From Lignipirellula cremea (GTDB taxonomy: Bacteria; Planctomycetota; Planctomycetia; Pirellulales; Pirellulaceae): a stretch of DNA of 64,000 bases. Numbering within the stretch: the first letter of the stretch is position 1; every line of letters starts with the position of its first letter. Location of the stretch: assembly GCF_007751035.1 (NCBI RefSeq), contig NZ_CP036433.1:7731001-7795000 (forward strand), in the 5' to 3' direction. The notes beneath the pieces were generated by a model that worked only from the letters and a program-made list of their open reading frames with translations, was not told the origin of the DNA and searched no databases. Positions 17,180-26,316 of the stretch are shown here, piece by piece. A program made the position numbers and the translations under genes.

Positions 17180-20100
17180 ATGACAATGTGCGCCAGCAGC
17201 CGATGCGATCAGGATCGCTCCGTCCCACCGTCCTCTCTGGCGGCGATCGCCTTTTACGCGGTTCTCCTGGCGCTGTCGGTTTCTTGCTGCGCGGTATTGG
17301 TTGCCGACGAACCTCCGGCCCCGGTTGCGGAAGAACCGCCGGCTCCCGCGAAGGACGTTGCCGCCCCGGCGGTCGATGCGTCTCCCTGGGTGGAACAGTT
17401 GGGGGACGAGTCGTATGCCGTTCGCGATGCGGCTGCGACCCACTTGCGCGGACTGGGCGAAGCGGCCCATGCGGCTTTGCTGGAAGGGCTGAAACGGGGC
17501 GATCCCCAGGTGCAACGTAGCTGCCGGCGGATCCTGGCGGATGTGATGGAACAGGATTATGAAGCGCGTCTGGCCGCGTTTGTCGCCGACAAGCGCATGA
17601 CGCAGGATCACGATCTGCCGGGATGGACGCGCTACCGCGAACTGGTCGGCAAGACCGACACGGCCCGTCAGCTGTTCATCGATATGCAGCGGGAAGAACG
17701 CGGCCTGCTTGCTTCCGCGGAAGCCGGATCGGGCGCCGCGTCCGACGCCTTGCGGATGCGTTTTCGCCAGATCTACCAGCAAATGAACCAGCGCGACTCC
17801 CGCGCGCGCCAGACTCCCAGCGAAGGCTCGATCGCCGCGTTGCTGTTTGTGGCGTCGGACCCCGCGCTCGATCTGCCGGAGGAACTGGTTGGCCATTCCT
17901 ACTGGGCGAACCTGGTGCGGCAACAAACGTTCCAGCAGCCGCTGGAGAAAGGGCCGCAGCGGGTCGAGCTGAAAAAACTGCTTGGCGCCTGGCTGCTGAC
18001 GGACAGCGGCATCGCCCTGCTGCAGCAGAAAATCATGCTGGCCATTCAGTACAAGCTGGAAGAGGGCCTCATCCTGGCGATGGCCGCCATTGAAGACAAG
18101 GCCGTGCACGCCAACTATCGAGCCTATGCGATCACCGCCATCGGCGCCCTGGGCGGCAAAGATTTTGGCGCGGTGCTGCTGTCCCTGCTGGAAGATAAAA
18201 GCGAGTGCGTCCGCCGCGTGGTGCGCCGCGGAAACAAACAGGAGGTCATGTCGATTGAACTGCGCGACGTGGCCCTGGCCTGGATCGTTTATCTGACGGG
18301 CCAAACGCACGCCGACTACCACCTGCCCCAGGCCAAAGCGGCCTTTGACCGCTTCAAGCAGAATCCGCAATCTTCGGTCAGCGTGGGGAACCTGGGTTTT
18401 GAAAGCAAGGAAGACCGCGACAAGGCGTTTGAGAAGCTGCGGACCTATCTGGCGGACCATCCTCTGCCCGAGAACGAAGAAAAAATCGCCGACATCCGCG
18501 CCAAGGCCAAGGCGGGCAAGTTCTCCAGCCAGGTCAACGCGGCCGCTTTTCAGCCGAACATTTTCTTTGGCCCGGCCCGCACGCTCGACGACGACGGCGA
18601 TGAAAATCAAATCGGCATCGCCGATCGCCAGTTCATTCGTCAGTTGAAAACGTCCCGCCTGTTGATCGCCGACCAGCAGTATTCCGAGGCGGCCGCGCTG
18701 CTGGGAGCGATCCTCGCGGCGCCGGAAGATTTCATCTTCCAGCCCGATCGCGACATCCCGCTGATCCGGGGCTTCAAAGCAGAGGCCGAACGTTTGCTGG
18801 GAGAATCGCCCCCGTCGGGACTGGAAGCTTACCAACGGCTGTACGGCCCCGAGGCCAGGCGAAAGCTCGACGAAGCTATCCGCAAAGGCGACCGGCAACT
18901 GCTGGCGGAAGTCACTCTGCATTACTTTTATTCCGACGAAGGAGCCGAGGCCGCCTACCTGCTGGGCTGCCACTATCTGGATCGCGGGCATCCCTTGCGG
19001 GCGGCCTTGTACTTCCAGCGGATCCTGGAGCGGCCGAACCAGGGCCATCGGTTTGAACCGGCCCTGTCGCTGCGACTGGCCGCCTGCTGGGCCATGGCCG
19101 GCATGCGCAGCCGCGCCGAAGAAACGCTGGTTGCCCTCCGCCAATCCGGCCGCCTGCGCGCCGTGGAAATCGCTGGCCAGGAACAGGAGGCCTTTGCCGA
19201 AGACTCCCAGGCGATCAGCTGGCTGGAGCAGTATATCGGCCCGCAGAAGCGTTTCCGCCAGGGGTTTGGCTGGTTGACGCAGCGAGGCGCCGCCGACCGG
19301 AACGCCCAGTCGGAAGCCAGCGGCCCTTACCTGGTTCCGCACGGGATCGCGCAGGCCAGCAACGACGCCGCGATTCGTCCGCTGGTGGCGGCGATTGAAA
19401 AAGAGAAGCTGAAAAATCGGGACATCCGTCTGCCCAGCTGCGCCCCGATCATCGCTGGCAATGTGGTCGCGCTGCGTCTGGCCGATCGCACCCTGGCGCT
19501 GGATTTTGAAACGAGCGAGCTGCTTTGGGAAATCCCGCACGACGACTCCTTGCGGCACCTTTCCGACCACGCCCCGGCCAAACGGAAGCAGGAAAAGGCG
19601 GACTTCCTGCGTGAAGGACTGGAGCTGCGACTGTGGGACAACCCGACCTACGGCGGCATCAGCAGCGATGGCGACCGGCTGTTCTGTGTCGAGGATCTGG
19701 CTTTCGGTTCTGACGACTATCACCGCCTGGTGGTCACGCGCGACGGCCGGCAACAGCTGGATACAGGCGTCCAGAAAAGCCACAACACCCTGGCGGCTTA
19801 CGACCTGCAGACCGGCAAACTGCAGTGGGAAATCGGCGGCGCCGACGGCGTCAAATCGGCTTCGCTTACGGGCGTATTCTTTCTGGGTCCGCCGCTCGCC
19901 CTGGGCGGCCGGTTGTATGTGATGGGACTGACAGGACCGGAAACACAGCTGATCGAACTGGAGTCCGCAACCGGCGAAGTGCTGTCGCGCGTGCCGCTGC
20001 ACTATCGCGAAAACACGATGCCGCCTTATATGGCGCCGCATCTGCCCAGCTGGGTGTTTGAAAACCCGGCCCGCCGCAGTGGAGCCTCTCCTTCGGCCGC

Positions 20101-22966
20101 GCATGGCGTGCTGATCTGTCCGCTGTCCGGGAATGATTTCGCCGCGGTCGATCTCACTTCGCAGCAGGTGCTGTGGATGTACCGCCCGCAGGAAGAAGAA
20201 GGCGGCGAAGGAACCAGCCGGTTCGGCAACGCCTGGCAACAAAAACTGTTCGAAGTCGCCCAGCGCGACTTCAACGACCGCTGGGCCGACTGTTTGCCTT
20301 GCGTGTCCGATGATTGCGTGATCCTTACTCCGACCGAAGCGGGCGAAATGTACTGCTTGAACCTGCGCGACGGCGGATTGAAATGGCTGGCCCCGCGACG
20401 GGACGGCTTTTATGTGGCCGGAGCCGTCGACGGCGTGGTCCTGGTGATCGGACGTTCCAGCGTCTGGGCGTTACGCCTCGACGATGGTTCGCCCGTCTGG
20501 CCGCAGGGCGATACGCTGCTGCCGCCGGGCGCTTCGCCCACGGGCCGCGGTTACATGGGCGGCGGGCATTACTACCTGCCGCTGAGCACGGGCGAGGTCG
20601 CCGCGATTGACCTGGCGACGGGGGCGCTGGCGGCCCGGTCGCTTTCGCCCAGCCATGCGGTTCCCGGAAACCTGGTCGCCGTGCGCGGCACGGTCTTCTC
20701 CCAGACGGCCCTGGGGGTGGAACGCTTTGAAACCCTGGCCGCCCGCAACCAGAAGCTGCAGACGCTGGCGGGCGACGCCATGGATCCGGCCACCTCCGAT
20801 CCGAAGATGCTCCTTGACCAGGGCGAGATTCTGCTGTTCCAGGGACGCCTCCGCGAAGCGGCCGCCGTCTTCCAGCAGGTGTCGTCATCGGCCAAGGAAC
20901 CCGTCACGCGACAAAAGGCCGTCGAAATGCTGCATGAGGCGATCATCGAAGGAGTCCGCGTCGACTTTGAGACGTTTATCAAATTGGCGGAAGAAACTCC
21001 CCTGCAGGGCGTGAACCGACTGCGCATGCTGCGAGAAATGGGCGACGCTTACGCGCTGGCCGGCCGCAGCCAGGACGCCTTTGATATCTTCCTGCAGCTG
21101 GCGGAAGCAGAGAAGCTTGACGAGCTGCGATACGTTTCCGCCGGTCGCAAGGTGCGCACCGATCGCGCGCTGGTCTCCCGGATTGAGGGACTGCTCGCCT
21201 CGCTGCAGCCCCGTTTGCGAGACCAATTGCAGAACCAGCTGGCTGACCTTGCCCAGAGCAAGCTGGCCCCAGCGCAGATCGCGGTGCTGGCCCGCAACCG
21301 TCATCTCAACCCGCTGCGGCTGCAGGAAGCGATCCAGTTCGTCAAAGCAAAGCAATGGCCCGCCGCCCAAAGCCGGCTGCAGTTATTACTGGAACAGGGC
21401 GACGCCGCCCAGCGTCGCGGAGCGATCGCCCTGCTGGCCGAACATTACCATGCGACCGACCGGCCGGAAGCTGCCGCACGCTGCTTCGCCGTGCTGCTGG
21501 CCCAGCCCGATACGGCCTGTTACGACGACCGCACCGCCGCCCAGCTGGTCGCCGCCTTGCCGGCTGACAGCGCCACCCGGCGACAGCTGGAACCGACCGC
21601 ACCGGCGGAGCCGGCAGGCGAACCGACCAAAAAGATCGAAAAGAAAGCCCAGCCGGTCGAGTACCGTTACCCGGTCTTCAGCTCCTGCAGCGATCCGGCG
21701 ATCGACGCCGACCTGTCCTTTGAAATTGATAACCAAGGGCGCAACCTGGCCTGCCAGGATCATACCGGACGCAACCTTTGGACCGCCGCCTTGCCGGCGC
21801 CCGGCGCCAACTGGAAATACAGCTCCTCGGTTTACAGCCACTCCCGCGCCGTCCTGCAGGGCGACCTGCTCCTGCTCTGGACTTGCGACCGCGTGCTGGG
21901 CATCGATGCGCTCGCCGGAAAGGTGCTCTGGCATCATGATACGATCACTTCGGAATCGCCGTATCCGGGGATGTACCGCCAGCCGCCGATGTGGCTGGCT
22001 ATGGTGCGTTCGGGCGATTCGGCCATCGGCGGTCAGATTTCTCCCCTGGCGGTCTCGGCGGATACGGTCGTCTTCCAGCGGGAACGCGAGCTTACCGCCG
22101 TCGATCCGACCACCGGAAAGATTCTGTGGTCGCGAGAAGGCGTGGCCGAGTACTGCGACCTGTTTGGCGATAACGAACGGCTGTTCGTTACGCCGCCCAG
22201 CGACAGCGACACGATGGTGCTCAACCTGATCGACGGCGCCGAGATCGCCCGCCGCCAGTTGCCCGATCGCGATCGCCGGTTAGGCGTCGCCGGCGGACGT
22301 CTGCTGCTGTGGACCACCGACGCCGTGGGGGCCGAAATCTCGTTGCTGGATCCCTGGACGAACCAGACCCTCTGGCGCAAGGCCTGCGGCCTGCTGGCCC
22401 AGCCCTGGTACATCGACCAGGACGAAGTCGCCGTGCTGGAACCCGAAGGCGAACTCCAGCTGCTCGCCGTGGATACGGGCCAGCAACTACTGAAAATGCA
22501 ACTGCCGGCCGTTAAAGATCTGCGCAATCTGCTGGTCTGGAAAGGCGCCAACCGCTATCTGGTAGTCGCCAACGGCTCGGAAGCCGCCGCCAAAGGCGGC
22601 CAGGTTTTCGGCGTGCAGGTGATCATGGGTTCGGTCAACGTGAACGGTACGGTGGCGATGATCGACACCCAGGGAAAGCTGCTCTGGTCAAAGAAAGTCC
22701 TTTCGCAAACGGCCCGCATTCACCAGCCCGACCAGTTCCCCGTCCTCGCCTTTTTGAGTCAGACACAGGTGCAGCAAGGCCGCTCGATCCGGGCCCGCTG
22801 GCAACTGCTCTGCCTGGACAAGCGGAACGGCAAAGTCATTCACGACGAAACGACCGACGGTTCCAACAACCTGTATCAAATTCTGGTCGAGGGAGACGAC
22901 CAGGCGGTCATCAAAACCCGCGTGCAGGCCGTTCGCTTCGACTTCGCCCAACCGGCCAAAAAGTAA
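17180..22966 (+). CDS. Giant exported HEAT-TPR-PQQ beta-propeller protein
   Basis: A 1928-residue protein. The start with GGGAG about 8 bases upstream was preferred over an earlier ATG at 17099. A hydrophobic export signal covers residues 20-42 (cleavage near VLVADEPP). Residues about 70-430 are HEAT-like helical repeats (WVEQLGDESYAVRDAAATHL). TPR-like repeats run from about 480 to 740 (LLIADQQYSEAAALLGAIL). A PQQ/BamB-type beta-propeller covers about 757-1200 (LDFETSELLWEIP, YDLQTGKLQWEIG). More TPR-like helices span about 1210-1450, and a second propeller 1510-1928 (ALAGKVLWHHD, DPTTGKILWSREG). The repeats suggest a periplasmic scaffold; no catalytic PQQ-dehydrogenase residues are evident. 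Planctomycetes often carry the HEAT part and the PQQ part as separate proteins. Here no stop or second signal peptide separates them. Confidence 0.88.
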   Translation: MTMCASSRCDQDRSVPPSSLAAIAFYAVLLALSVSCCAVLVADEPPAPVAEEPPAPAKDVAAPAVDASPWVEQLGDESYAVRDAAATHLRGLGEAAHAALLEGLKRGDPQVQRSCRRILADVMEQDYEARLAAFVADKRMTQDHDLPGWTRYRELVGKTDTARQLFIDMQREERGLLASAEAGSGAASDALRMRFRQIYQQMNQRDSRARQTPSEGSIAALLFVASDPALDLPEELVGHSYWANLVRQQTFQQPLEKGPQRVELKKLLGAWLLTDSGIALLQQKIMLAIQYKLEEGLILAMAAIEDKAVHANYRAYAITAIGALGGKDFGAVLLSLLEDKSECVRRVVRRGNKQEVMSIELRDVALAWIVYLTGQTHADYHLPQAKAAFDRFKQNPQSSVSVGNLGFESKEDRDKAFEKLRTYLADHPLPENEEKIADIRAKAKAGKFSSQVNAAAFQPNIFFGPARTLDDDGDENQIGIADRQFIRQLKTSRLLIADQQYSEAAALLGAILAAPEDFIFQPDRDIPLIRGFKAEAERLLGESPPSGLEAYQRLYGPEARRKLDEAIRKGDRQLLAEVTLHYFYSDEGAEAAYLLGCHYLDRGHPLRAALYFQRILERPNQGHRFEPALSLRLAACWAMAGMRSRAEETLVALRQSGRLRAVEIAGQEQEAFAEDSQAISWLEQYIGPQKRFRQGFGWLTQRGAADRNAQSEASGPYLVPHGIAQASNDAAIRPLVAAIEKEKLKNRDIRLPSCAPIIAGNVVALRLADRTLALDFETSELLWEIPHDDSLRHLSDHAPAKRKQEKADFLREGLELRLWDNPTYGGISSDGDRLFCVEDLAFGSDDYHRLVVTRDGRQQLDTGVQKSHNTLAAYDLQTGKLQWEIGGADGVKSASLTGVFFLGPPLALGGRLYVMGLTGPETQLIELESATGEVLSRVPLHYRENTMPPYMAPHLPSWVFENPARRSGASPSAAHGVLICPLSGNDFAAVDLTSQQVLWMYRPQEEEGGEGTSRFGNAWQQKLFEVAQRDFNDRWADCLPCVSDDCVILTPTEAGEMYCLNLRDGGLKWLAPRRDGFYVAGAVDGVVLVIGRSSVWALRLDDGSPVWPQGDTLLPPGASPTGRGYMGGGHYYLPLSTGEVAAIDLATGALAARSLSPSHAVPGNLVAVRGTVFSQTALGVERFETLAARNQKLQTLAGDAMDPATSDPKMLLDQGEILLFQGRLREAAAVFQQVSSSAKEPVTRQKAVEMLHEAIIEGVRVDFETFIKLAEETPLQGVNRLRMLREMGDAYALAGRSQDAFDIFLQLAEAEKLDELRYVSAGRKVRTDRALVSRIEGLLASLQPRLRDQLQNQLADLAQSKLAPAQIAVLARNRHLNPLRLQEAIQFVKAKQWPAAQSRLQLLLEQGDAAQRRGAIALLAEHYHATDRPEAAARCFAVLLAQPDTACYDDRTAAQLVAALPADSATRRQLEPTAPAEPAGEPTKKIEKKAQPVEYRYPVFSSCSDPAIDADLSFEIDNQGRNLACQDHTGRNLWTAALPAPGANWKYSSSVYSHSRAVLQGDLLLLWTCDRVLGIDALAGKVLWHHDTITSESPYPGMYRQPPMWLAMVRSGDSAIGGQISPLAVSADTVVFQRERELTAVDPTTGKILWSREGVAEYCDLFGDNERLFVTPPSDSDTMVLNLIDGAEIARRQLPDRDRRLGVAGGRLLLWTTDAVGAEISLLDPWTNQTLWRKACGLLAQPWYIDQDEVAVLEPEGELQLLAVDTGQQLLKMQLPAVKDLRNLLVWKGANRYLVVANGSEAAAKGGQVFGVQVIMGSVNVNGTVAMIDTQGKLLWSKKVLSQTARIHQPDQFPVLAFLSQTQVQQGRSIRARWQLLCLDKRNGKVIHDETTDGSNNLYQILVEGDDQAVIKTRVQAVRFDFAQPAKK

Positions 22967-23757
22967 GCCCGCGCGGCCGTGTCGTTCTCCCTTCCCGCAG
23001 CGGCGGAATGCGAAAAGAGTCACCGTCAGGTGTCGAGTTCGCCGTGAGGCGACAGGAGGAAAGCGTGTGGTATCAAATCGCCATTTCTTCGCTTCGCCGT
23101 GAGGCGAGTGGAGAAAAGGCTGTGGTATCAAATCGCAAATTATTCGCTTTGCCAGCCCTCCTTGCACCGGTATCGGCCGACTTTGGTTCCTGCTTCTTCT
23201 TCTCCTGACGCGGTTACCGCGATTTGCGCAGAGGCGCGCAGCATCGACTTCCGCCGAAACGGTCGGCGGCGAGGACTAAGGGAGGACTAAGGATGACGCC
23301 TGCACCCCAAGGGGTTGGGGAACTGCAGGACCGGATCGCAGCGGACGCCAGAGCTGCAGCGACCGCTCTGCCGACTGGCTGGCGCGGGGTTGCGATCGGA
23401 CGCCCACACGGAATAGGCAGGGAGTGGAAACCCTGCCGAGAAAGGTAAGAGCCTGGCCTGGCCAAATCAAGCGCATTCTCCTGGAGCGCCTTGCCGCAGC
23501 GTCCAGCCTGCAGCGGTTACCGGCCTTGCCGTAATTCTTGCCGCCGTCGACAAGCATTACGAACCCGGTGATTCCGCCTGGTGCTACGTCAACGTTCGAT
23601 TGCAGCGTAGTGGCTTGGCCACTCCAGCCCCCCCCTGATTAATGGTTGTTCTGCAGCACCAGGCGGACCTTCCTTTCTCCCTGCCGCCTGCTGAAAAAGT
23701 TCCGCCTGGAACGCAATTTGCTTTGCTTTTGCGTTCTTGGATTCCTGGGCATGGGAG
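22967..23757. other. Long intergenic spacer with tandem repeats
   Basis: About 790 bases without a recognisable gene. It contains the 55-bp tandem duplication at 23040-23149 and a short tandem AGGACTAAGG pair near 23272-23292. The right end should hold the promoter of the YihY-family gene. Open frames here have no protein-like features. Confidence 0.55.
23040..23149 (+). repeat. 55-bp imperfect tandem duplication
   Basis: Two adjacent units of 55 bases (23040-23094 and 23095-23149) both begin CGCCGTGAGGCGA, share TGTGGTATCAAATCGC, and end in TTCGCTT. Differences are concentrated in the middle (ACAGGAGGAAAGCG against GTGGAGAAAAGGC). The first 12 bases of each unit can form a small hairpin (CGCC-GTGA-GGCG). 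Confidence 0.8.
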
Positions 23758-24855
23758 ATGATGATGCAGAAACTCTGGCGTATGACGACGGCCGCTGTTG
23801 GCGACTTCCTGCAGGATGACTGCATGGGAGCCGCGGCGGGCATTGCGTATTACACGATTTTTTCGCTGCCGCCGCTGCTGGTGCTGATTTTTGGCGTCGC
23901 TAACTGGTGCGGCGTATCGCAGGAAACCATGGAACGGATTGTCACGGCCCAGATTGGTTTGCCGGCTTCCTTTGCAAACCGGGAAAGCGGTGAAGGCGAC
24001 CAGGCTGGCAGCGGGGCGTTCAATCTGCAGCAAATTACCAGCGACCAAGACGGAGAATCCAAGCCCGGTCCGCTGACCTGGATGGGGCCGGGAGCAAAGA
24101 TCGTCGGTCTTTTGCTGCTGTTCTTCTCGGCCTCGGGCGTGTTCGGTCATGTGCAGGGAGCGTTGAACCGCGCCTGGGAAGTGCGGCCTGATCCCAACCG
24201 CGGCGGCCTGTGGAGCTTTCTGTCCAAACGGGTGATGTCCTTCGGGATCATCCTGGTGATCGCCTTCCTGCTGCTGGTCTCTTTCGTGCTCACGACGTTG
24301 ATCGATGAAATCGCCGCGCTGGTGGTGGGCCGCGATCCGGGCGGCTGGGGCATCGCTGTCGGTGTCCTGGTGAATAACCTGGTCGCTTTTGTGGTGACGT
24401 GCGTGCTGTTCGCCTCCATGTTCAAGGTGCTGCCCGACGCCAAAGTGGCGTGGCGGGATATCTGGTTCGGGGCGGCGGCGACGGCCCTGCTGTTCATCAT
24501 CGGCAAGTCGGGCCTGGGCTGGTATCTGCAGCGGTCAGATCTGGGTTCCAGTTGGGGCAGCGCGGCCTCATCGATGATTGCGATCCTGGTGTATGTCTAT
24601 TACACCTCATTGATCGTGCTGCTGGGCGCTGAGATCACCCAGGCCTGGGCGCGAGAGTTTGGCGGCGGGATTGCACCGGCCGAGGGAGCGATCCGCGTGG
24701 TTGAGCAGGAACACCAGATCGATGAGGAGGGCCGCCAGAAGACAGTGGCCGCCCGCGATAGCCATGATACGCCCGACGGCGAAGATGCTCGACCCGACAC
24801 CAGCGGGGTCGACGAGTACCTCAAGATAGCCGCCCATCGCCCCGAAGCCGATTAA
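23758..24855 (+). CDS. YihY/BrkB family inner-membrane protein
   Basis: A 365-residue polytopic membrane protein with about six transmembrane helices. Family features are AAGIAYYTIFSLPPLLVL near the N-terminus, GVFGHVQGALNRAWEV in the middle, and AASSMIAILVYVYYTSLIVL with LLGAEITQAWA near the end. A polar insert of about 45 residues (roughly 70-115) and a 60-residue hydrophilic C-terminal tail flank the core. YihY-family proteins are of uncertain biochemical role, despite old RNase BN annotations. The start lies among three consecutive ATG codons after GGGAG; the frame is open to a TTG at 23737. The gene converges with cpaE. Confidence 0.9.
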   Translation: MMMQKLWRMTTAAVGDFLQDDCMGAAAGIAYYTIFSLPPLLVLIFGVANWCGVSQETMERIVTAQIGLPASFANRESGEGDQAGSGAFNLQQITSDQDGESKPGPLTWMGPGAKIVGLLLLFFSASGVFGHVQGALNRAWEVRPDPNRGGLWSFLSKRVMSFGIILVIAFLLLVSFVLTTLIDEIAALVVGRDPGGWGIAVGVLVNNLVAFVVTCVLFASMFKVLPDAKVAWRDIWFGAAATALLFIIGKSGLGWYLQRSDLGSSWGSAASSMIAILVYVYYTSLIVLLGAEITQAWAREFGGGIAPAEGAIRVVEQEHQIDEEGRQKTVAARDSHDTPDGEDARPDTSGVDEYLKIAAHRPEAD

Positions 24856-24946
24856 CGCCAGGGCAGGGGAGTGTGCGAGAGCAGCGACCGGCGCCAGGAT
24901 CGGTCATCGTTGGCGAACGAGAGTCCGGCGAAAGCACGCCCGGCGA

Positions 24947-26164
24947 CTATTTCTTCGTCTTGGAGCCCAGGAATCCGAGCCAGCCCGCCTTCTTGGAGGC
25001 CGGCTCTTCTTCTTCACTTTTGCTGCGTTCTTCGACGCCGCACAGGGAATCGCCCAGGGCGATGATCGACTGTGTAATCCCGGCCCGAGGGGCCTGTTCG
25101 ACCAACGGCACGCCGTTGTTGCGGACTTCGACCATCACGCGGTAATCGTTCGGCAGCTGCCAGTAAATTTCGGAGCCGACTGTTTCCTGGGCTTTCTTCA
25201 GGCTGATCTGGCCGTTCCCCAGGCCGACACGGTTGACGACGATTTTGACTTTCTCTTTCAGTTTATCGTATTCGTCGAACGACATCATCAGGCGGACCAC
25301 GTTACGCAGACAGGGCAGGTCCAGCTGCGTCACCAGCAGCACATGGGTGGACGATTCCAGGGCGACCATGTCGAGCGCATTGTAGCCTTTGGAGCAGTCA
25401 ATAATCAGGTGCGAGAAAGTCGCCTTGAGCAGGCCGAACACGCGCTGCAGATCTTCCGCCGTGACTAGCGCCGTATCCTGCAGCTGCACCGGGCGCGGCA
25501 GCAGATACAAACCGGACGAATGCTTGGTCAGCGAGCGTTTCAGCAGCGTAAAGTCCAGCCGCGTGATATTCTGGGCGACATCGACCAGCGTGTAGTCGGG
25601 GATCGCGTCAAGGAATACATCGGCGTCGCCCAGCGACAGGTCCAGGTCGACCAGGGCGACCGTATTCACGGGGTTCATCGCCAGGGCGCAGCCCAGGTTC
25701 ACGGCCAGACTGGTCGTGCCGACGCCGCCGGTGGAACCGCAAATGGCGATCATTTTGCAGCTGCGGGTTTTGCCGCCTTTTTTGTTCGTCCGCTGCGAGC
25801 CGATCCGCTCCAGTGCTCCGACCAGCTCTTCCACGCCCAGCGGCTGGGTGAGAAATTCTTTGGCCCCGGCCCGCATCGACTGCAGGATCAGTTGGCCGTC
25901 GGTGCTGCTGCTGACAACCAGAATGGCGCATTCGGGCGAAGTGCTGCGCAGCTCGCCCATCAGTGTGAGGGCTTTTTTCGGATCGCTGTCGAGGTTGACC
26001 AGGGCAATATCGGGATGGGTCTGATCCACTACATCGGAAAAGAACTCGTAGCGTGAACACTCCGCTTCGAGCCACACCATATCCATACCCAGCAACGTCG
26101 ACTTCAGATTGTCGCGGGTAGCGTCGTTAGGATCGACAATGGCGAGTCGCAGCACATGGCTCAT
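24947..26164 (-). CDS. cpaE: Tad pilus localisation ATPase CpaE/TadZ
   Basis: A 405-residue protein with an N-terminal receiver-like domain (about 1-125, LRLAIVDPNDATRDNL and ILVVSSSTDGQLILQSM, AGAKEFLTQPL) and a C-terminal MinD/ParA-type ATPase. The P-loop is deviant, CGSTGGVGTTSLAVNL, without the signature lysine of the KGGVGKT form; VALVDLDLSLGDADVFLD is the second motif. TadZ-type proteins place the pilus apparatus at a cell site. The receiver domain has D in VNLDSDP where a phosphoacceptor would be expected, but phosphorylation is not proven. It is last in the run flp to cpaE, 152 bases after cpaC. Confidence 0.92.
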   Translation of the reverse strand: MSHVLRLAIVDPNDATRDNLKSTLLGMDMVWLEAECSRYEFFSDVVDQTHPDIALVNLDSDPKKALTLMGELRSTSPECAILVVSSSTDGQLILQSMRAGAKEFLTQPLGVEELVGALERIGSQRTNKKGGKTRSCKMIAICGSTGGVGTTSLAVNLGCALAMNPVNTVALVDLDLSLGDADVFLDAIPDYTLVDVAQNITRLDFTLLKRSLTKHSSGLYLLPRPVQLQDTALVTAEDLQRVFGLLKATFSHLIIDCSKGYNALDMVALESSTHVLLVTQLDLPCLRNVVRLMMSFDEYDKLKEKVKIVVNRVGLGNGQISLKKAQETVGSEIYWQLPNDYRVMVEVRNNGVPLVEQAPRAGITQSIIALGDSLCGVEERSKSEEEEPASKKAGWLGFLGSKTKK

Positions 26165-26316
26165 GGTAACAATCCGATCTGGAAACAAAGCCTGGAGCCA
26201 AAGAACGTTCAATGTTCTCTGGCGATGTCCGTCCACCTGGCGTCCTGGCCGGCGTGGTCCTATCCCCCCGTCATAAAGGGAGAATTGCCCTGGATCTACG
26301 CATCGGTGAATCCACT

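Noticed and set aside
16646-20242. Very long minus-strand open frame opposite the HEAT-TPR-PQQ gene
   Set aside because: The high GC content keeps the antisense frame open; its translation is rich in Arg, Gln and His with no domain, while the plus strand encodes clear repeats.
23590-23620. tRNA-like T-arm (GTTCGATTGC)
   Set aside because: No acceptor stem, D-arm or anticodon arm could be placed around it.
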